Shown here in pieces: positions 42,378 through 51,803 of a DNA stretch of 64,000 nt (position 1 is the stretch's first letter; each line of letters opens with the position of its first letter). Position numbers and translations under genes: made by a program. The stretch is from Bacteroidota bacterium (GTDB taxonomy: Bacteria; Bacteroidota; Bacteroidia; Chitinophagales; Saprospiraceae), in the NCBI GenBank assembly GCA_024743405.1, contig JANSWP010000027.1, forward strand, positions 1-64,000, given 5' to 3'. The notes below the pieces were generated by a model. That model saw only the letters and a program-made list of their open reading frames with translations, was not told where the DNA came from and made no database searches.

Positions 42378-42416
42378 GGGGGTCCAAGTGTAGGGGGTAT
42401 CGGGGGATACGGGGGG
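42378..42416 (+). other. Four-tract G-quadruplex motif
   Basis: G5 (42378-42382), G5 (42393-42397), G5 (42402-42406), G6 (42411-42416), with loops of 10, 4 and 4 nt. The centre GTATC gggg GATAC could also pair as a hairpin. In such AT-rich DNA four tracts of five or more G are not expected by chance. It lies between the glycosyltransferase-like gene and its terminator; the transcript of that gene would carry the C-rich strand. Confidence 0.75.
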
Positions 42417-42464
42417 TAACTTGGGACAATTGATTTTCAGTCTCCAAAACGAACAACTTCCGGG

Positions 42465-43013
42465 TTATGCAACTTGTGATAATGATTTTTCGTCAGCCAA
42501 GACTTCTCTTGGATGGTCAAACATGGAGTTGAACTGTTTTTTTGCACCTTTTTGCAACATTTTTCTCGCCTCTGGATCAAAATATAACATCCTTAAAATA
42601 GAAGCAAATTGGCTTATATTATGCTCTGGGGAGTTAGCTTTCACAAGCATCCCACAGGAGTTATCGATATATTGTCTTTGTGGTAATTCGTCAAAACTAA
42701 GGATCGGAACACCTATTGAAAGTGACCTTGGGATATGACTTTTCTGGTGACATTTCGGCATGAAAAGTACCGAGCTTATCCCTAATAAATGGTTGTCTGT
42801 ATCAGTTACTTTAATAGCATCAAAAGTTGTTTCCTTCCTATAATGAGAAATGATTTCATTTAAATTGATCTTAGAGTTCACTAAAACAAGTTGCATCCTT
42901 TTTTGGTGCTTGTTAGTAACACTAAAATACAAATCGGTAAAAGACCGCAAAATGATTTCTATTTCCTCACGTGAACACAAATCTGTAGGCGAATAAATAA
43001 TAAATGATTGCAT
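42465..43013 (-). CDS. Short protein resembling the C-terminal half of a GT-B glycosyltransferase
   Basis: 182 residues. The segment GVPILSFDELPQRQYIDNSC, GMLVKANSPEHNISQFASIL, YFDPEARKMLQKGAKKQF resembles the nucleotide-sugar-binding C-terminal domain of family-4 glycosyltransferases, including the position of the conserved G-x-P and the loading helix. The usual N-terminal acceptor domain is absent and the frame begins cleanly at ATG 43013, so this is a stand-alone domain or a remnant. No signal peptide. About 800 bp without genes precede it. Confidence 0.5.
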   Translation of the reverse strand: MQSFIIYSPTDLCSREEIEIILRSFTDLYFSVTNKHQKRMQLVLVNSKINLNEIISHYRKETTFDAIKVTDTDNHLLGISSVLFMPKCHQKSHIPRSLSIGVPILSFDELPQRQYIDNSCGMLVKANSPEHNISQFASILRMLYFDPEARKMLQKGAKKQFNSMFDHPREVLADEKSLSQVA

Positions 43014-43820
43014 AACTTAAATCGGTTTAATTCTAAGTCATGTATCGAAATTATGCCTTGACGCTATTTTCTTTAACTGAAAAAGCGTCTATGGACACAA
43101 AATTTCGTACAATTTTGTTTCCTGCCTTGGACCAATAGAAGTTTTACAATGTGCGAGACGAAAGCCTAAGTACAAATGCTAAATGTTTCCTTAAATTAGT
43201 ACATAGCAATCTAAGGCTTTATTTTAAATGTTCACGGGAAATAATTAGACGTGGTTCTTATATTGAACTTGGGCGCAATATGCGGCAATTATAAAAGTTG
43301 AAACAAGAAACTTTATCTAAATTTGTGACATTCAAAAAAATAACATTTTTTATATTTATTTATATTATTGACTAATTTGCAAACATTAAGCCAAATTATT
43401 ACAGGGTCTATTGTAAGTCATTGCTATAATATTGTTTTTTAATAAAATATGTATTGAAGGAAATAATTGAATAGATAAAAAACATATAATTAAAATGTAG
43501 GTGACTGATGTTCGGATTAAATATTAGAGTAAATTGTGAGCTATATTATGTGGAGATTTGTTTGAATTTAGTGTTGGTGTGAATCGTAAACATCTGAAGA
43601 TCAAATTGTTGTGTTTTATTCCTTTTTAAAAGAATAAATATTAAGTAGTTCCTAAAAAAAGAAAATAAATTGAATGCAAAACCATGTATTCATGTACAGA
43701 GAAAGCTGGCTAAAATAAATTAGCAGAAATAATTCGCAAATGAATTGTTAAATATCTTTTGTTAAGGTTAGAGTAGTGTTTATTTTTTTTCAATAAGGAT
43801 TGTCAGCTCTTTCTTTCCAA
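43014..43820. other. Long AT-rich spacer without recognisable genes
   Basis: 807 bp between the glycosyltransferase-like gene and the phosphohexomutase. Reading both strands I find only short, interrupted frames, no tRNA and no strong GC-rich hairpin. It may hold an undetected small RNA or a dead gene; nothing positive supports either. Confidence 0.5.
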
Positions 43821-45563
43821 CTAGACGCCTAAATCTTTCATGATTACCTCTAATTTGGTATTTAATCTTTCTTCTGTTTTATAATATTCATTTCGCTCAT
43901 TTAAAGGTATGTTGACACTGCAATAGAATTTTATTTTAGGTTCTGTTCCAGACGGCCTTGCAGAAATTATGCTGCCATCTTCGGTAAAAAACTGCAGAAC
44001 ATTAGAGGTAGGTAAATCAATTTTTTGAGTTTCTCCAGTAATAATATTTTTCGAAAGGCTACTCTGATAGTCTTTAATGACCTCAATTTTTGACCCGCCT
44101 AAGGAGATTGGTGGCTCGTTGCGATACTTTTCCATTAGGGCTTTTATTTCTTCAGCACCACTTTTCCCTTTTTTTGTAATAGCTATTAATTTCTCTTTAT
44201 AGAATCCATATTCTAAGTATAAATCCTGCAAAGCTTTGAAAAGACTACTTCCATTATCTTTATAGTAGGCAGCCATTTCAGCAATCATTGCACAAGACAC
44301 GACAGCATCCTTGTCTCGAGCATGTTCTCCCACTAAATAACCATAGCTCTCTTCTCCTCCGGCAATGAAGGTCTTTGTTCCTTCCAACTGGGTCATGATT
44401 GCACCTATATATTTGAACCCTGTGAGTGTATTATAACAATCTACACTTTTGGATGCTGCAATCTTGTCAATCAAATAAGAGGTAACAATGGTTTTAATGA
44501 TGTATTGGTCACCAGTCAATTTATCTGCTTTTTCCCAAGCCGTTAAAACATATTGAATAAGCAAACATGCAGCTTGATTGCCATTCAATAAAATAAACTC
44601 GCCTCGATCATTTTTAACACCAATACCTACTCGGTCTGCATCTGGGTCAGTAGCCATAACGAGATCCGCATCTATGGCTTTGGCTTTATTGAGTGCCATC
44701 GTCATAGCTTCTTGTTCCTCTGGATTAGGATAAATGACAGTTGGAAAATTTCCATCAACTGTCATTTGTTCTTCTACTAGGGTTACATTCTCAAATCCAT
44801 ATTTTTTCAAAATTGGAGGAACTAATACGCCACCTGTTCCATGAATAGGGGAGAAGACGATTTTCAAATCTTTTTGGCGTTGTATTGCTTCTTTAGAGAT
44901 GGAAAGCTTCAATAACTCATTCAAATATTTTTCGTCAATGTCTTTCCCAATTTGTTCAATATTTTTCTCCTTCCGCTCAAATTTGATTTCGGATATGTTG
45001 GAAATCTTATGAACCTCTGCCAAAACTGCTTTGTCGTGAGGAGACACTAATTGACCTCCATCAGCTCCGTAGGCTTTATAGCCATTATATTCCTTTGGAT
45101 TATGTGAGGCCGTTAACATGACTCCACCTTGGCAACCCAACTCTCTAATCGCATAGGATAATTCGGGTGTTGGTCGTAATCCTTTAAAGAAGTATACATA
45201 TATATTATTGGCGGAAAAGACTTCCGCTACTATTTGAGCGAATAAACTTGAGTTATTTCTATTGTCATGGGCGATGGCAACCTTTATTGATTGGTTAGGG
45301 TAAGTTTTTATCAAATAATTACTTAACCCTTGAGTTGCCATTCCTAGGGTATATTTATTTATGCGGTTTGAACCAGGTCCCATAATGCCTCTTAAGCCTC
45401 CAGTTCCAAATTCTAAATCCTTATAGAAAGCGTCAGTAAGCTCGTTGAATTCGCCGTTATCAATTAATGCTTGAATTTTATTTTTGGTTTTTTTATCGTA
45501 ATTACCATTGAGCCATTCATTTATTTTTGATAGGATAGAGGGGTCTAGTTTATGCTTTGACAT
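43821..45563 (-). CDS. Phosphoglucomutase/phosphomannomutase (alpha-D-phosphohexomutase)
   Basis: 580 residues, the long form. Four family sites: active-site Ser in VMLTASHNPKEYNGYKA, metal loop ATDPDADRVGIGV, sugar loop GGEESYGYLVGEHARDKDA, and phosphate loop SARPSGTEPKIKFYCS. Also GTGGLRGIMGPGSNRIN at the N-terminus. It interconverts hexose 1- and 6-phosphates for glycogen, cell-wall or exopolysaccharide precursors. Divergent from the helicase gene. Confidence 0.93.
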   Translation of the reverse strand: MSKHKLDPSILSKINEWLNGNYDKKTKNKIQALIDNGEFNELTDAFYKDLEFGTGGLRGIMGPGSNRINKYTLGMATQGLSNYLIKTYPNQSIKVAIAHDNRNNSSLFAQIVAEVFSANNIYVYFFKGLRPTPELSYAIRELGCQGGVMLTASHNPKEYNGYKAYGADGGQLVSPHDKAVLAEVHKISNISEIKFERKEKNIEQIGKDIDEKYLNELLKLSISKEAIQRQKDLKIVFSPIHGTGGVLVPPILKKYGFENVTLVEEQMTVDGNFPTVIYPNPEEQEAMTMALNKAKAIDADLVMATDPDADRVGIGVKNDRGEFILLNGNQAACLLIQYVLTAWEKADKLTGDQYIIKTIVTSYLIDKIAASKSVDCYNTLTGFKYIGAIMTQLEGTKTFIAGGEESYGYLVGEHARDKDAVVSCAMIAEMAAYYKDNGSSLFKALQDLYLEYGFYKEKLIAITKKGKSGAEEIKALMEKYRNEPPISLGGSKIEVIKDYQSSLSKNIITGETQKIDLPTSNVLQFFTEDGSIISARPSGTEPKIKFYCSVNIPLNERNEYYKTEERLNTKLEVIMKDLGV

Positions 45564-45757
45564 GATTAAATTTTTAGCAAGGAATTATGAGAGTGAATTA
45601 ATGGGCAAAGATACTTTTCCTTTGAACTCTTACAAAGAAGAAGTCAAGAGAATTGTCGTTAAGAATATTTATCAAAACTAAATGCTCCAAAATGGTTTCT
45701 TGACTTAAAAATGTCCCTATCTTCGCGGGATTTTTATACGAAATACTTAAGATATTA

Positions 45758-47260
45758 ATGATAAACACAGAGCAAAAGAAAATAGGGAAAAAATTATATG
45801 ACTACCAAGAGGAAGATCTGAATCATATATTTGAACGATTTGAAAATTGTCCTCAAGACTATAATCTATTATATCAATTACCAACTGGAGGAGGGAAAAC
45901 GGTTATTTTCTCTGAGATTGCTCGAAGATATATTGAAACAAAAAAGCAAAAGGTATTGATTTTGACACACCGAATCGAGTTGTGTGGTCAGACTTCTCGG
46001 ATGCTGACCGAGTTTGGAGTGAACAACAAAATAATTGATAGTAAGGTCAAAGAATTACCGGATCAAGCAGATTATAATTGTTTTGTGGCCATGGTCGAAA
46101 CTTTAAACAATCGTCTAAATGACGAAAAGTTTACCATGGAGAATGTTGGGTTGGTTATTATTGATGAGGCACACTATAATTCATTTCGAAAATTATTTAA
46201 GTTTTTTGATAATTGTTTCATCCTTGGTGTTACGGCAACCCCACTTAGTTCGAATATTAAGTTGCCAATGAATGAGAGCTACGCGGAGTTGATTGTTGGA
46301 ACCCCGATTGCACAACTTATTGAAAAGAGTTTCTTGGCAAAGGCTACTACCTATTCCTTTAATGTTAGATTGGGAACGCTTCAAGTGGGAATTAATGGAG
46401 ATTATACCGTAAAATCTTCTGAGGAATTATACTCTAATCAGGTAATGCAAAGCAAGTTATTGTATGCATACAAGAAGAGATCAATGGGTAAAAAGACCCT
46501 GATTTTTAATGCCGGTATAAATACTTCGCTTCAGGTTTTTGAAACATTCAAAGACGCAAAATTACCAATTCGGCATCTGGATAGTCATTGTTCGAAAAAT
46601 GAACGGATTGATATACTTAAATGGTTTAAAGAGACTCCGGATGCTATTCTTACCTCTGTAGGTATTTTGACAACTGGATTTGATGAACCATCTATACAAA
46701 CCATTATATTAAACCGAGCCACCCGTTCTTTAAGTTTATACTACCAAATGATCGGTCGTGGATCGCGAATTTTTAAGGACAAAGCAAATTTTGACGTTAT
46801 TGATTTAGGTAATAATGTGGCTCGATTTGGACTATGGGAAAATGATATCAATTGGCAAAAGATCTTTCGGTCTCCTGACTTTTTCTTATCTAATCTTATC
46901 ACTGATGATGAAATTGAAAGGAATTTTAAATATTCTATGCCAGAAGAAATTCGTGTTCATTTTGCTAAATCTAAAGAAGTTGATTTTGACATATACAAGG
47001 AACACAAGCGAGTTGAATCATTAGGGCTTAGAACTAGGGTAGTGATTGAAAAGGCGATTGAACAGCATGTTGAAATTGTTTTGGAGAATAGTACTGATTT
47101 TGGGCAAGCCTTGGGTTTGATTCGTATGCTTGATGCGGACATAGATGACCGAGTACGTCGTTATGCCTATTGCATTAGTAAGAGTACAAGAAACTATCGA
47201 GATTGGTTGAAAGAAGATTATCGGAAAAAGTTAAAAGCTAAAGTGACTAATAATTTTTAG
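45758..47260 (+). CDS. Superfamily-2 DEAD/DEAH-box helicase
   Basis: 500 residues. Motif I LPTGGGKTVIFSEIA, Ia LILTHRIEL, II IIDEAHYNSF, III GVTATPL, V GILTTGFDEPSI, VI YYQMIGRGSRI. It resembles the SSL2/HsdR-like helicases found singly in many Bacteroidota; the C-terminal ~130 residues form a separate helical segment (ending NYRDWLKEDYRKKLKAK). No nuclease, methyltransferase or other defence gene is adjacent, so a housekeeping repair role is as likely as defence. Confidence 0.88.
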   Translation: MINTEQKKIGKKLYDYQEEDLNHIFERFENCPQDYNLLYQLPTGGGKTVIFSEIARRYIETKKQKVLILTHRIELCGQTSRMLTEFGVNNKIIDSKVKELPDQADYNCFVAMVETLNNRLNDEKFTMENVGLVIIDEAHYNSFRKLFKFFDNCFILGVTATPLSSNIKLPMNESYAELIVGTPIAQLIEKSFLAKATTYSFNVRLGTLQVGINGDYTVKSSEELYSNQVMQSKLLYAYKKRSMGKKTLIFNAGINTSLQVFETFKDAKLPIRHLDSHCSKNERIDILKWFKETPDAILTSVGILTTGFDEPSIQTIILNRATRSLSLYYQMIGRGSRIFKDKANFDVIDLGNNVARFGLWENDINWQKIFRSPDFFLSNLITDDEIERNFKYSMPEEIRVHFAKSKEVDFDIYKEHKRVESLGLRTRVVIEKAIEQHVEIVLENSTDFGQALGLIRMLDADIDDRVRRYAYCISKSTRNYRDWLKEDYRKKLKAKVTNNF

Positions 47261-47499
47261 GAAGTTTATTGGTTAAATTTGGAAAATCTGCCTGTGAGCG
47301 TTCATAGGTATCATAAACTGCAATAAATAAAAAATGAAATTTGGATATTGTAAAAAACCTGTGAATTGCTCTGTCACAGATTAGCTCTTTTTTGTGCCTT
47401 CCAAGTGCTAAGTAATTTCAATATTGTAATAATTCTTTCAAAATTGATTCTTTTCCCCTCTTTTATATCTACATCATTAATTTAATAAAGCGAATTATT

Positions 47500-48090
47500 A
47501 TGAACGGCAACACTTCACGCACAAAAAATTTATTATTTGTTTTTGCTTTGATTATTTCAGGATCTCTTTCAGCTCAATTAGAATGCACCATTAAGTTGTT
47601 AGAAGACGGGGAGACCTTTGGCGTATATGTCCGACCCTTGGAAGAAATATCGCCAAGCCGAAATGCTGTCACAGGTACAGGGCAAATTACAGTTGTTGTT
47701 CCAAATGGATTTGAGATCGCTGAACTTCAAAGCGTCTCTGGAACATGGCTCCTCAATGCAAGGGTAAACGCTCCAGAAGAGAACCCCCTAAAAGACTATA
47801 TCTCTTTTGGATTTTCTTATGATCATCCGATTATTCGTTACATCTCTCAGCAAGAAACACTTTTGTTTTCATTCAAAAATGGAAATGATATGATGGAACC
47901 ATTAGCATTGATAGATAATGATATGGATCCTTTTGCTCAGGTTCCAAATAGTGTCGGATGTAATCCAGGGAATGAACTTTCAGTTTTTGATGCGGCAAAA
48001 AACAAATCAGTCTATCGATATTTTGGTAATTATCAATCAGAATCCTTGCCTTTTGTTAATCTTAATAGTAGTGATACTGGTAAAAACTAA
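47500..48090 (+). CDS. Exported protein of unknown function
   Basis: 196 residues with a signal peptide (hydrophobic ~12-24, ends SLSAQ). The mature part has a beta-rich domain: FGVYVRPLEEISPS, GQITVVVPNGFEI, SVSGTWLLNARVNAPEENP, with FKNGNDM further on. The pattern recalls cohesin-like or adhesin modules of Saprospiria secreted proteins, but usually these are larger with a type-IX sorting tail; none is seen here. Monocistronic, with a very strong terminator. Confidence 0.6.
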   Translation: MNGNTSRTKNLLFVFALIISGSLSAQLECTIKLLEDGETFGVYVRPLEEISPSRNAVTGTGQITVVVPNGFEIAELQSVSGTWLLNARVNAPEENPLKDYISFGFSYDHPIIRYISQQETLLFSFKNGNDMMEPLALIDNDMDPFAQVPNSVGCNPGNELSVFDAAKNKSVYRYFGNYQSESLPFVNLNSSDTGKN

Positions 48091-48140
48091 TAAACAAATT
48101 TTAGCGGCTAAACTTTAGGTTAAGATAGAACAACAATTAG

Positions 48141-48176
48141 AAAAAAGCCACAGTCAACCTTGACTGTGGCTTTTTT
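48141..48176. terminator. Terminator of the exported-protein gene
   Basis: A-run plus GCCACAGTCAA (48141-48157) pairs with TTGACTGTGGC plus T-run (48160-48176), a perfect 17-bp stem. It can act in both directions. Confidence 0.9.
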
Positions 48177-48236
48177 CGATTGATTTCTGTGGACGCATAA
48201 ATTGTTATCTACTATTCTATTTTTAGGATAAAAGAT

Positions 48237-48273
48237 AAAAGGCACCAATTATATTAACTAACTGGTGCCTTTT
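48237..48273 (-). terminator. Terminator of the TonB receptor gene
   Basis: AAAAGGCACCA (48237-48247) / TGGTGCCTTTT (48263-48273), with a 15-nt loop that can pair further. It lies 33 bp beyond the receptor stop codon on the minus strand. Confidence 0.85.
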
Positions 48274-48305
48274 CTAATATTTACTAAATCAATTTGCTTC
48301 AGTAA

Positions 48306-51008
48306 TTAGAAGCTAAATTTGATTCCTGTATTCCAAGTTCTTCCGAAACCGAACCAACCTCTATTTGAATAGAAATCATCCGTATTGTTTGTTAGCAACT
48401 CAGCTACATACGTTTCATCAAGTAAGTTATTCACATTAAATCTCAAGGTGATTCCAATATTATTCAAATCGAATTTGTAAGAAACACCTGCATCTACTAA
48501 AGAGTAAGAAGGAATCTTCGCTACCTGAGCACCTGGCTCACGGAATTGATCTTCAAATACATTGAAGGCAGCATAAGTATTGTCGTAGAAATAGTAATCT
48601 GCATATGCTCTTAATCCATTGATTACCTCATAATTGATACCCAAACCAGCTGTTGTTTGTGCAGCATCTCCTACTTTCAATCCATCACCGTAAATTGTAG
48701 GGTTTTCTCCAATATTTAAAGGATTGTTATTATCTAAGTTAGTCACTGTAGAAGCGAAGTTTCCGTCGTATTCCCAGTTACCTACTGATAACATACCTTT
48801 AATTGTTAAAGAACGGATTGGTGTATATGCGAAATCTAATTCAACTCCGGCATGAGTTTCAGCTACATCTCTAAATACTGCTAATGCAGAAACTTGGTTT
48901 CCTTGATTATCTTCAGCTGTGAAAGATTCATCAAACTGACGATTACCCCAGGTTGTATAGTACAAGTTCACATTACCTCTCAATTGACGAGTTCTTAATC
49001 CATAACCTGCCTCAAAAGAGGTTACAGATTGGTTAGAAAGATCATCATTGATATCATTACGGAAGTTTAAGAATACATTGTCAAACAATGGTTGACGAGA
49101 GAAGTAACCAGCGTTGACAAATACATTCATTGTTTCGGTCAAATTAAAGTTGGCACCAGCTTTAACTGTACCTCCTAAAAAGTTTTGCCAGTCTGTTTCT
49201 CTTTCTGGATCAGAATCTAAATAATTGAAATAATCAATTCTTTTAAATCCTTGATTTGATCCTGATACAGTAGCAAACAAGTTCATTTTGTCAGTAGAGT
49301 ACTCTAACTGAGCGAATACACCTAACCAGTTTACTAAACCATCATTTCGGTAGTTCAATACGTTGTTTCCATTTTTGTAACTGTCATCAGAGAAGTTACC
49401 GAATTCAGCAGTTGAAACCTCCGAAATTACGTTTTCGGGATTGTTATCATCTGAACGAGATAAATAAGAAGTATTACCTAACAAATTTTCTAAACGACGG
49501 AAGTGTTCTCCTTTATAGTATCTTCCATCTAAACCTGCAACCAAAGTTAAGTTATCAGATAACTCGTGAGTTAATGTTGATAATACTCCATACCAGTTAT
49601 GGTAGTTCATAGATGCACGACGGATAAATCCATCTCCACTTGAAGTAGTCGTTCCAGGTTCTGTATTGTCTTCACCAAATTCAGGAACACTTTGTCCTTG
49701 GTTATATGCTACGATTCTATCGAAGTTAACAGAACCATCATCATTATGGGTTCCTAAACCAAATCCAGAGAAAGAATCAAAAACTCGACCACGGAAGAAG
49801 ATATCTTCATCTGCACCATTCGCACGACCTCTAGCTCCAGTTCCACCACCACGACCGAATGAAACGTAAGCAGAGGTTTTCACATTTGTTTTTTCATTGA
49901 TTGTCCAATAGTGATTCAAGAATACTTTTGGCTTATGAAAGAAGTTCTTTCTCCAAGAAAATTCTTCTCCATCTAAAGTACCTGCACGATGGTTGAAACG
50001 GATGCCTTGTTCTCTGTAGGTATCTAAAGAGATATTGTCAAAACGACTTTGGTCTCTTTGGTGGTGCCATTGTGGCGCTCCTACTGCAGATAATGATAAT
50101 GTATGCTGATCGTTAAATGTTTGAGATACAGATAAGAAATAAGAGTATGCACGGAACATGGTTCTGTCAACATATCCGTCACCACGAGTATGAGTAAATT
50201 GAGCAGTAGCAGCAAAACCATTATCCTGCAAGCCACTTGACAGCATTACACCATATTTTTGATACCCATCATTACCAAAACTGATACTCGCTTTTGCTCC
50301 TTTTCTGAACTCAGCAGCATTGGTAACAATATTGATAGATCCTCCAACAGAAGCAACTGCTAATTTAGAAGCACCTAAACCACGCTGAACTTGCATTGTA
50401 GAAGTAACATCTGAAAGACCCGCCCAGTTTGACCAGTAAACCCAGCCATTTTCCATGTCGTTTACAGGAATACCATTGATCATTACAGCAGTATTTCTTT
50501 GGTCAAACCCACGAACATTGATTCGAGAATCACCAAATCCACCTCCAGTTTTTGTAACATAAACGGAGGGAGTCGAACGCAAGATTTCAGTGAATTCTTG
50601 ATTTCCAACCTTAGCTTCAATTTCTGCACCTTTAATGGTAGAAACGGCAACTGGTGTTTTTCTATCTATTGCAACAGAAGCAACAACATTTACTTGTTCT
50701 AGACCTACAGAGGTGAATCCTATATTGATTGCACCAGCATCAGCCTTGCCTTCAGATACATTAACTTCAACTTCATAAGTTTCATAACCAGTAAAAGAAA
50801 TCATAACAGTGTAAGTACCATCACTTACATCATCAATAGAATAAGAACCATCAAAGTCTGTAATGGTTCCTAGGTTTGTGCCTTTCAACATGACAGTTGC
50901 ACCAATTAAACCTTCTCCGGTTTCTTGATCCAATACTGTACCTGTTACCTGCGCGAAAGAAACGGCAGCTAAGGCAGTAAAAATTAAAATAGTCAATAAT
51001 TTTTTCAT
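48306..51008 (-). CDS. TonB-dependent outer-membrane receptor
   Basis: 900 residues. Signal peptide (ends VSFAQ), carboxypeptidase-regulatory-like domain at ~21-100 (GTVLDQETGEGLIGATVMLK, GTITDFDGSYSI), plug at ~115-225 (SVYVTKTGGGFGDSRINVRG, GSINIVTN) and barrel ending TGIKFSF, with a terminal aromatic as usual. No STN domain, SusD or FecIR nearby, so it is an orphan receptor. Codons look richer in preferred C-ending forms than neighbouring genes, suggesting high expression. The substrate cannot be told from the sequence. Confidence 0.92.
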   Translation of the reverse strand: MKKLLTILIFTALAAVSFAQVTGTVLDQETGEGLIGATVMLKGTNLGTITDFDGSYSIDDVSDGTYTVMISFTGYETYEVEVNVSEGKADAGAINIGFTSVGLEQVNVVASVAIDRKTPVAVSTIKGAEIEAKVGNQEFTEILRSTPSVYVTKTGGGFGDSRINVRGFDQRNTAVMINGIPVNDMENGWVYWSNWAGLSDVTSTMQVQRGLGASKLAVASVGGSINIVTNAAEFRKGAKASISFGNDGYQKYGVMLSSGLQDNGFAATAQFTHTRGDGYVDRTMFRAYSYFLSVSQTFNDQHTLSLSAVGAPQWHHQRDQSRFDNISLDTYREQGIRFNHRAGTLDGEEFSWRKNFFHKPKVFLNHYWTINEKTNVKTSAYVSFGRGGGTGARGRANGADEDIFFRGRVFDSFSGFGLGTHNDDGSVNFDRIVAYNQGQSVPEFGEDNTEPGTTTSSGDGFIRRASMNYHNWYGVLSTLTHELSDNLTLVAGLDGRYYKGEHFRRLENLLGNTSYLSRSDDNNPENVISEVSTAEFGNFSDDSYKNGNNVLNYRNDGLVNWLGVFAQLEYSTDKMNLFATVSGSNQGFKRIDYFNYLDSDPERETDWQNFLGGTVKAGANFNLTETMNVFVNAGYFSRQPLFDNVFLNFRNDINDDLSNQSVTSFEAGYGLRTRQLRGNVNLYYTTWGNRQFDESFTAEDNQGNQVSALAVFRDVAETHAGVELDFAYTPIRSLTIKGMLSVGNWEYDGNFASTVTNLDNNNPLNIGENPTIYGDGLKVGDAAQTTAGLGINYEVINGLRAYADYYFYDNTYAAFNVFEDQFREPGAQVAKIPSYSLVDAGVSYKFDLNNIGITLRFNVNNLLDETYVAELLTNNTDDFYSNRGWFGFGRTWNTGIKFSF

Positions 51009-51483
51009 AAAAGCAAGAGTTTTGTTAACTAATTTGTTTTTTTTGTTTTGTGAAAGAAATTAATTTAATTCGATGGATTCAACGATTCAAGCAGTATTAA
51101 CAAATGCTGAAATTTTATTATACAATGGATTATCTAAATCGTGTTGAGTGGGAGATAAATTTGAATATGTTCCTTTATGGAAAGTAATTTTTTTTTTAAT
51201 ACCGTTGTTTGCAAGTGTTTGAGAGACATAGTAATCTAGTTTTGTTTAGTTCATTCAGCTTTTGAGTCTGTATTATTTATATTACTATTTCAAAATTTGC
51301 TATTCCTAACTACAGCTTTGCCTCGGAGCCGCAAAGGTACTTAGCAAAATTTGTAAAACCAAAATCAATTATTAACATTCGGTTAAGTATCAGTAAAATC
51401 AATGCTAAGAAATGAATTTTGGATGTTGAATGATTTTTTGAATTTTTTCAGGGGTAAAGATTTCTTTTTTTAAAAAGGAAATG
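51009..51483. other. Upstream region of the TonB receptor
   Basis: 475 bp with no coding frame. It must hold the receptor's promoter, perhaps with a long 5' leader, but I could not pick a convincing TAnnTTTG box on the minus strand. At its right end begins the tRNA promoter on the plus strand. Confidence 0.45.
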
Positions 51484-51491
51484 TACCTTTG
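51484..51491 (+). promoter_or_regulatory. Promoter -7 box for tRNA-Ser
   Basis: TACCTTTG, an exact TAnnTTTG match. 19 nt upstream lies TTTC (51461-51464), one base off the -33 box TTTG. The predicted start is about 95 nt before the mature tRNA. Confidence 0.65.
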
Positions 51492-51593
51492 CGTCCGCTA
51501 AAAAATAGTGACAGACACAATTTGAAATCTTGATTAGGAAACGTCCTAAATTTATATCATTTTTTCAATTTACTTTCACTTTTACACCAGCAA

Positions 51594-51681
51594 GGAGGAA
51601 TGGCAGAGCTGGTTTAATGCACTGGTCTTGAAAACCAGCGTGGTAGAAATATCACCGGGGGTTCGAATCCCTCTTCCTCCG
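51594..51681 (+). tRNA. tRNA-Ser (anticodon TGA)
   Basis: The 7-bp acceptor stem GGAGGAA/TTCCTCC, anticodon arm CTGGT-CTTGAAA-ACCAG with anticodon TGA, a long variable arm as expected for a type-II tRNA, and a T arm with GTTCGAATC. 88 nt; the 3' CCA is not encoded (GCAA follows). A strong intrinsic terminator starts two bases later. Confidence 0.96.
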
Positions 51682-51682
51682 C

Positions 51683-51716
51683 AAAAAGCCCGACAATTTG
51701 TTTTGTTGGGCTTTTT
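51683..51716 (+). terminator. Terminator of tRNA-Ser
   Basis: AAAAAGCCCGACAA (51683-51696) / TTGTTGGGCTTTTT (51703-51716), 14 bp with one G-U pair, ending in T5. Confidence 0.88.
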
Positions 51717-51803
51717 CAATTTCTAGAAATTGCTATTTGCCAATACTTGATTAATGAACTTCAATCTGTAATCTACTCCTATACAGATAAAGGTGTATCA
51801 CTA

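Noticed and set aside
43014-43820. Hidden gene or RNA in the 807-bp spacer
   Set aside because: No frame above chance, no tRNA cloverleaf and no stable GC-rich structure could be seen; a covariance-model search would be needed to say more.
45758-47260. Restriction or phage-defence island around the SF2 helicase
   Set aside because: No nuclease, methyltransferase, toxin or other defence gene is adjacent; a lone helicase is insufficient evidence.
48306-51008. Polysaccharide-utilisation locus (SusC-like gene)
   Set aside because: No SusD, glycoside hydrolase or regulator adjoins this TonB receptor; the GH2/sialidase pair is 4-5 kb away without a SusC/D pair.
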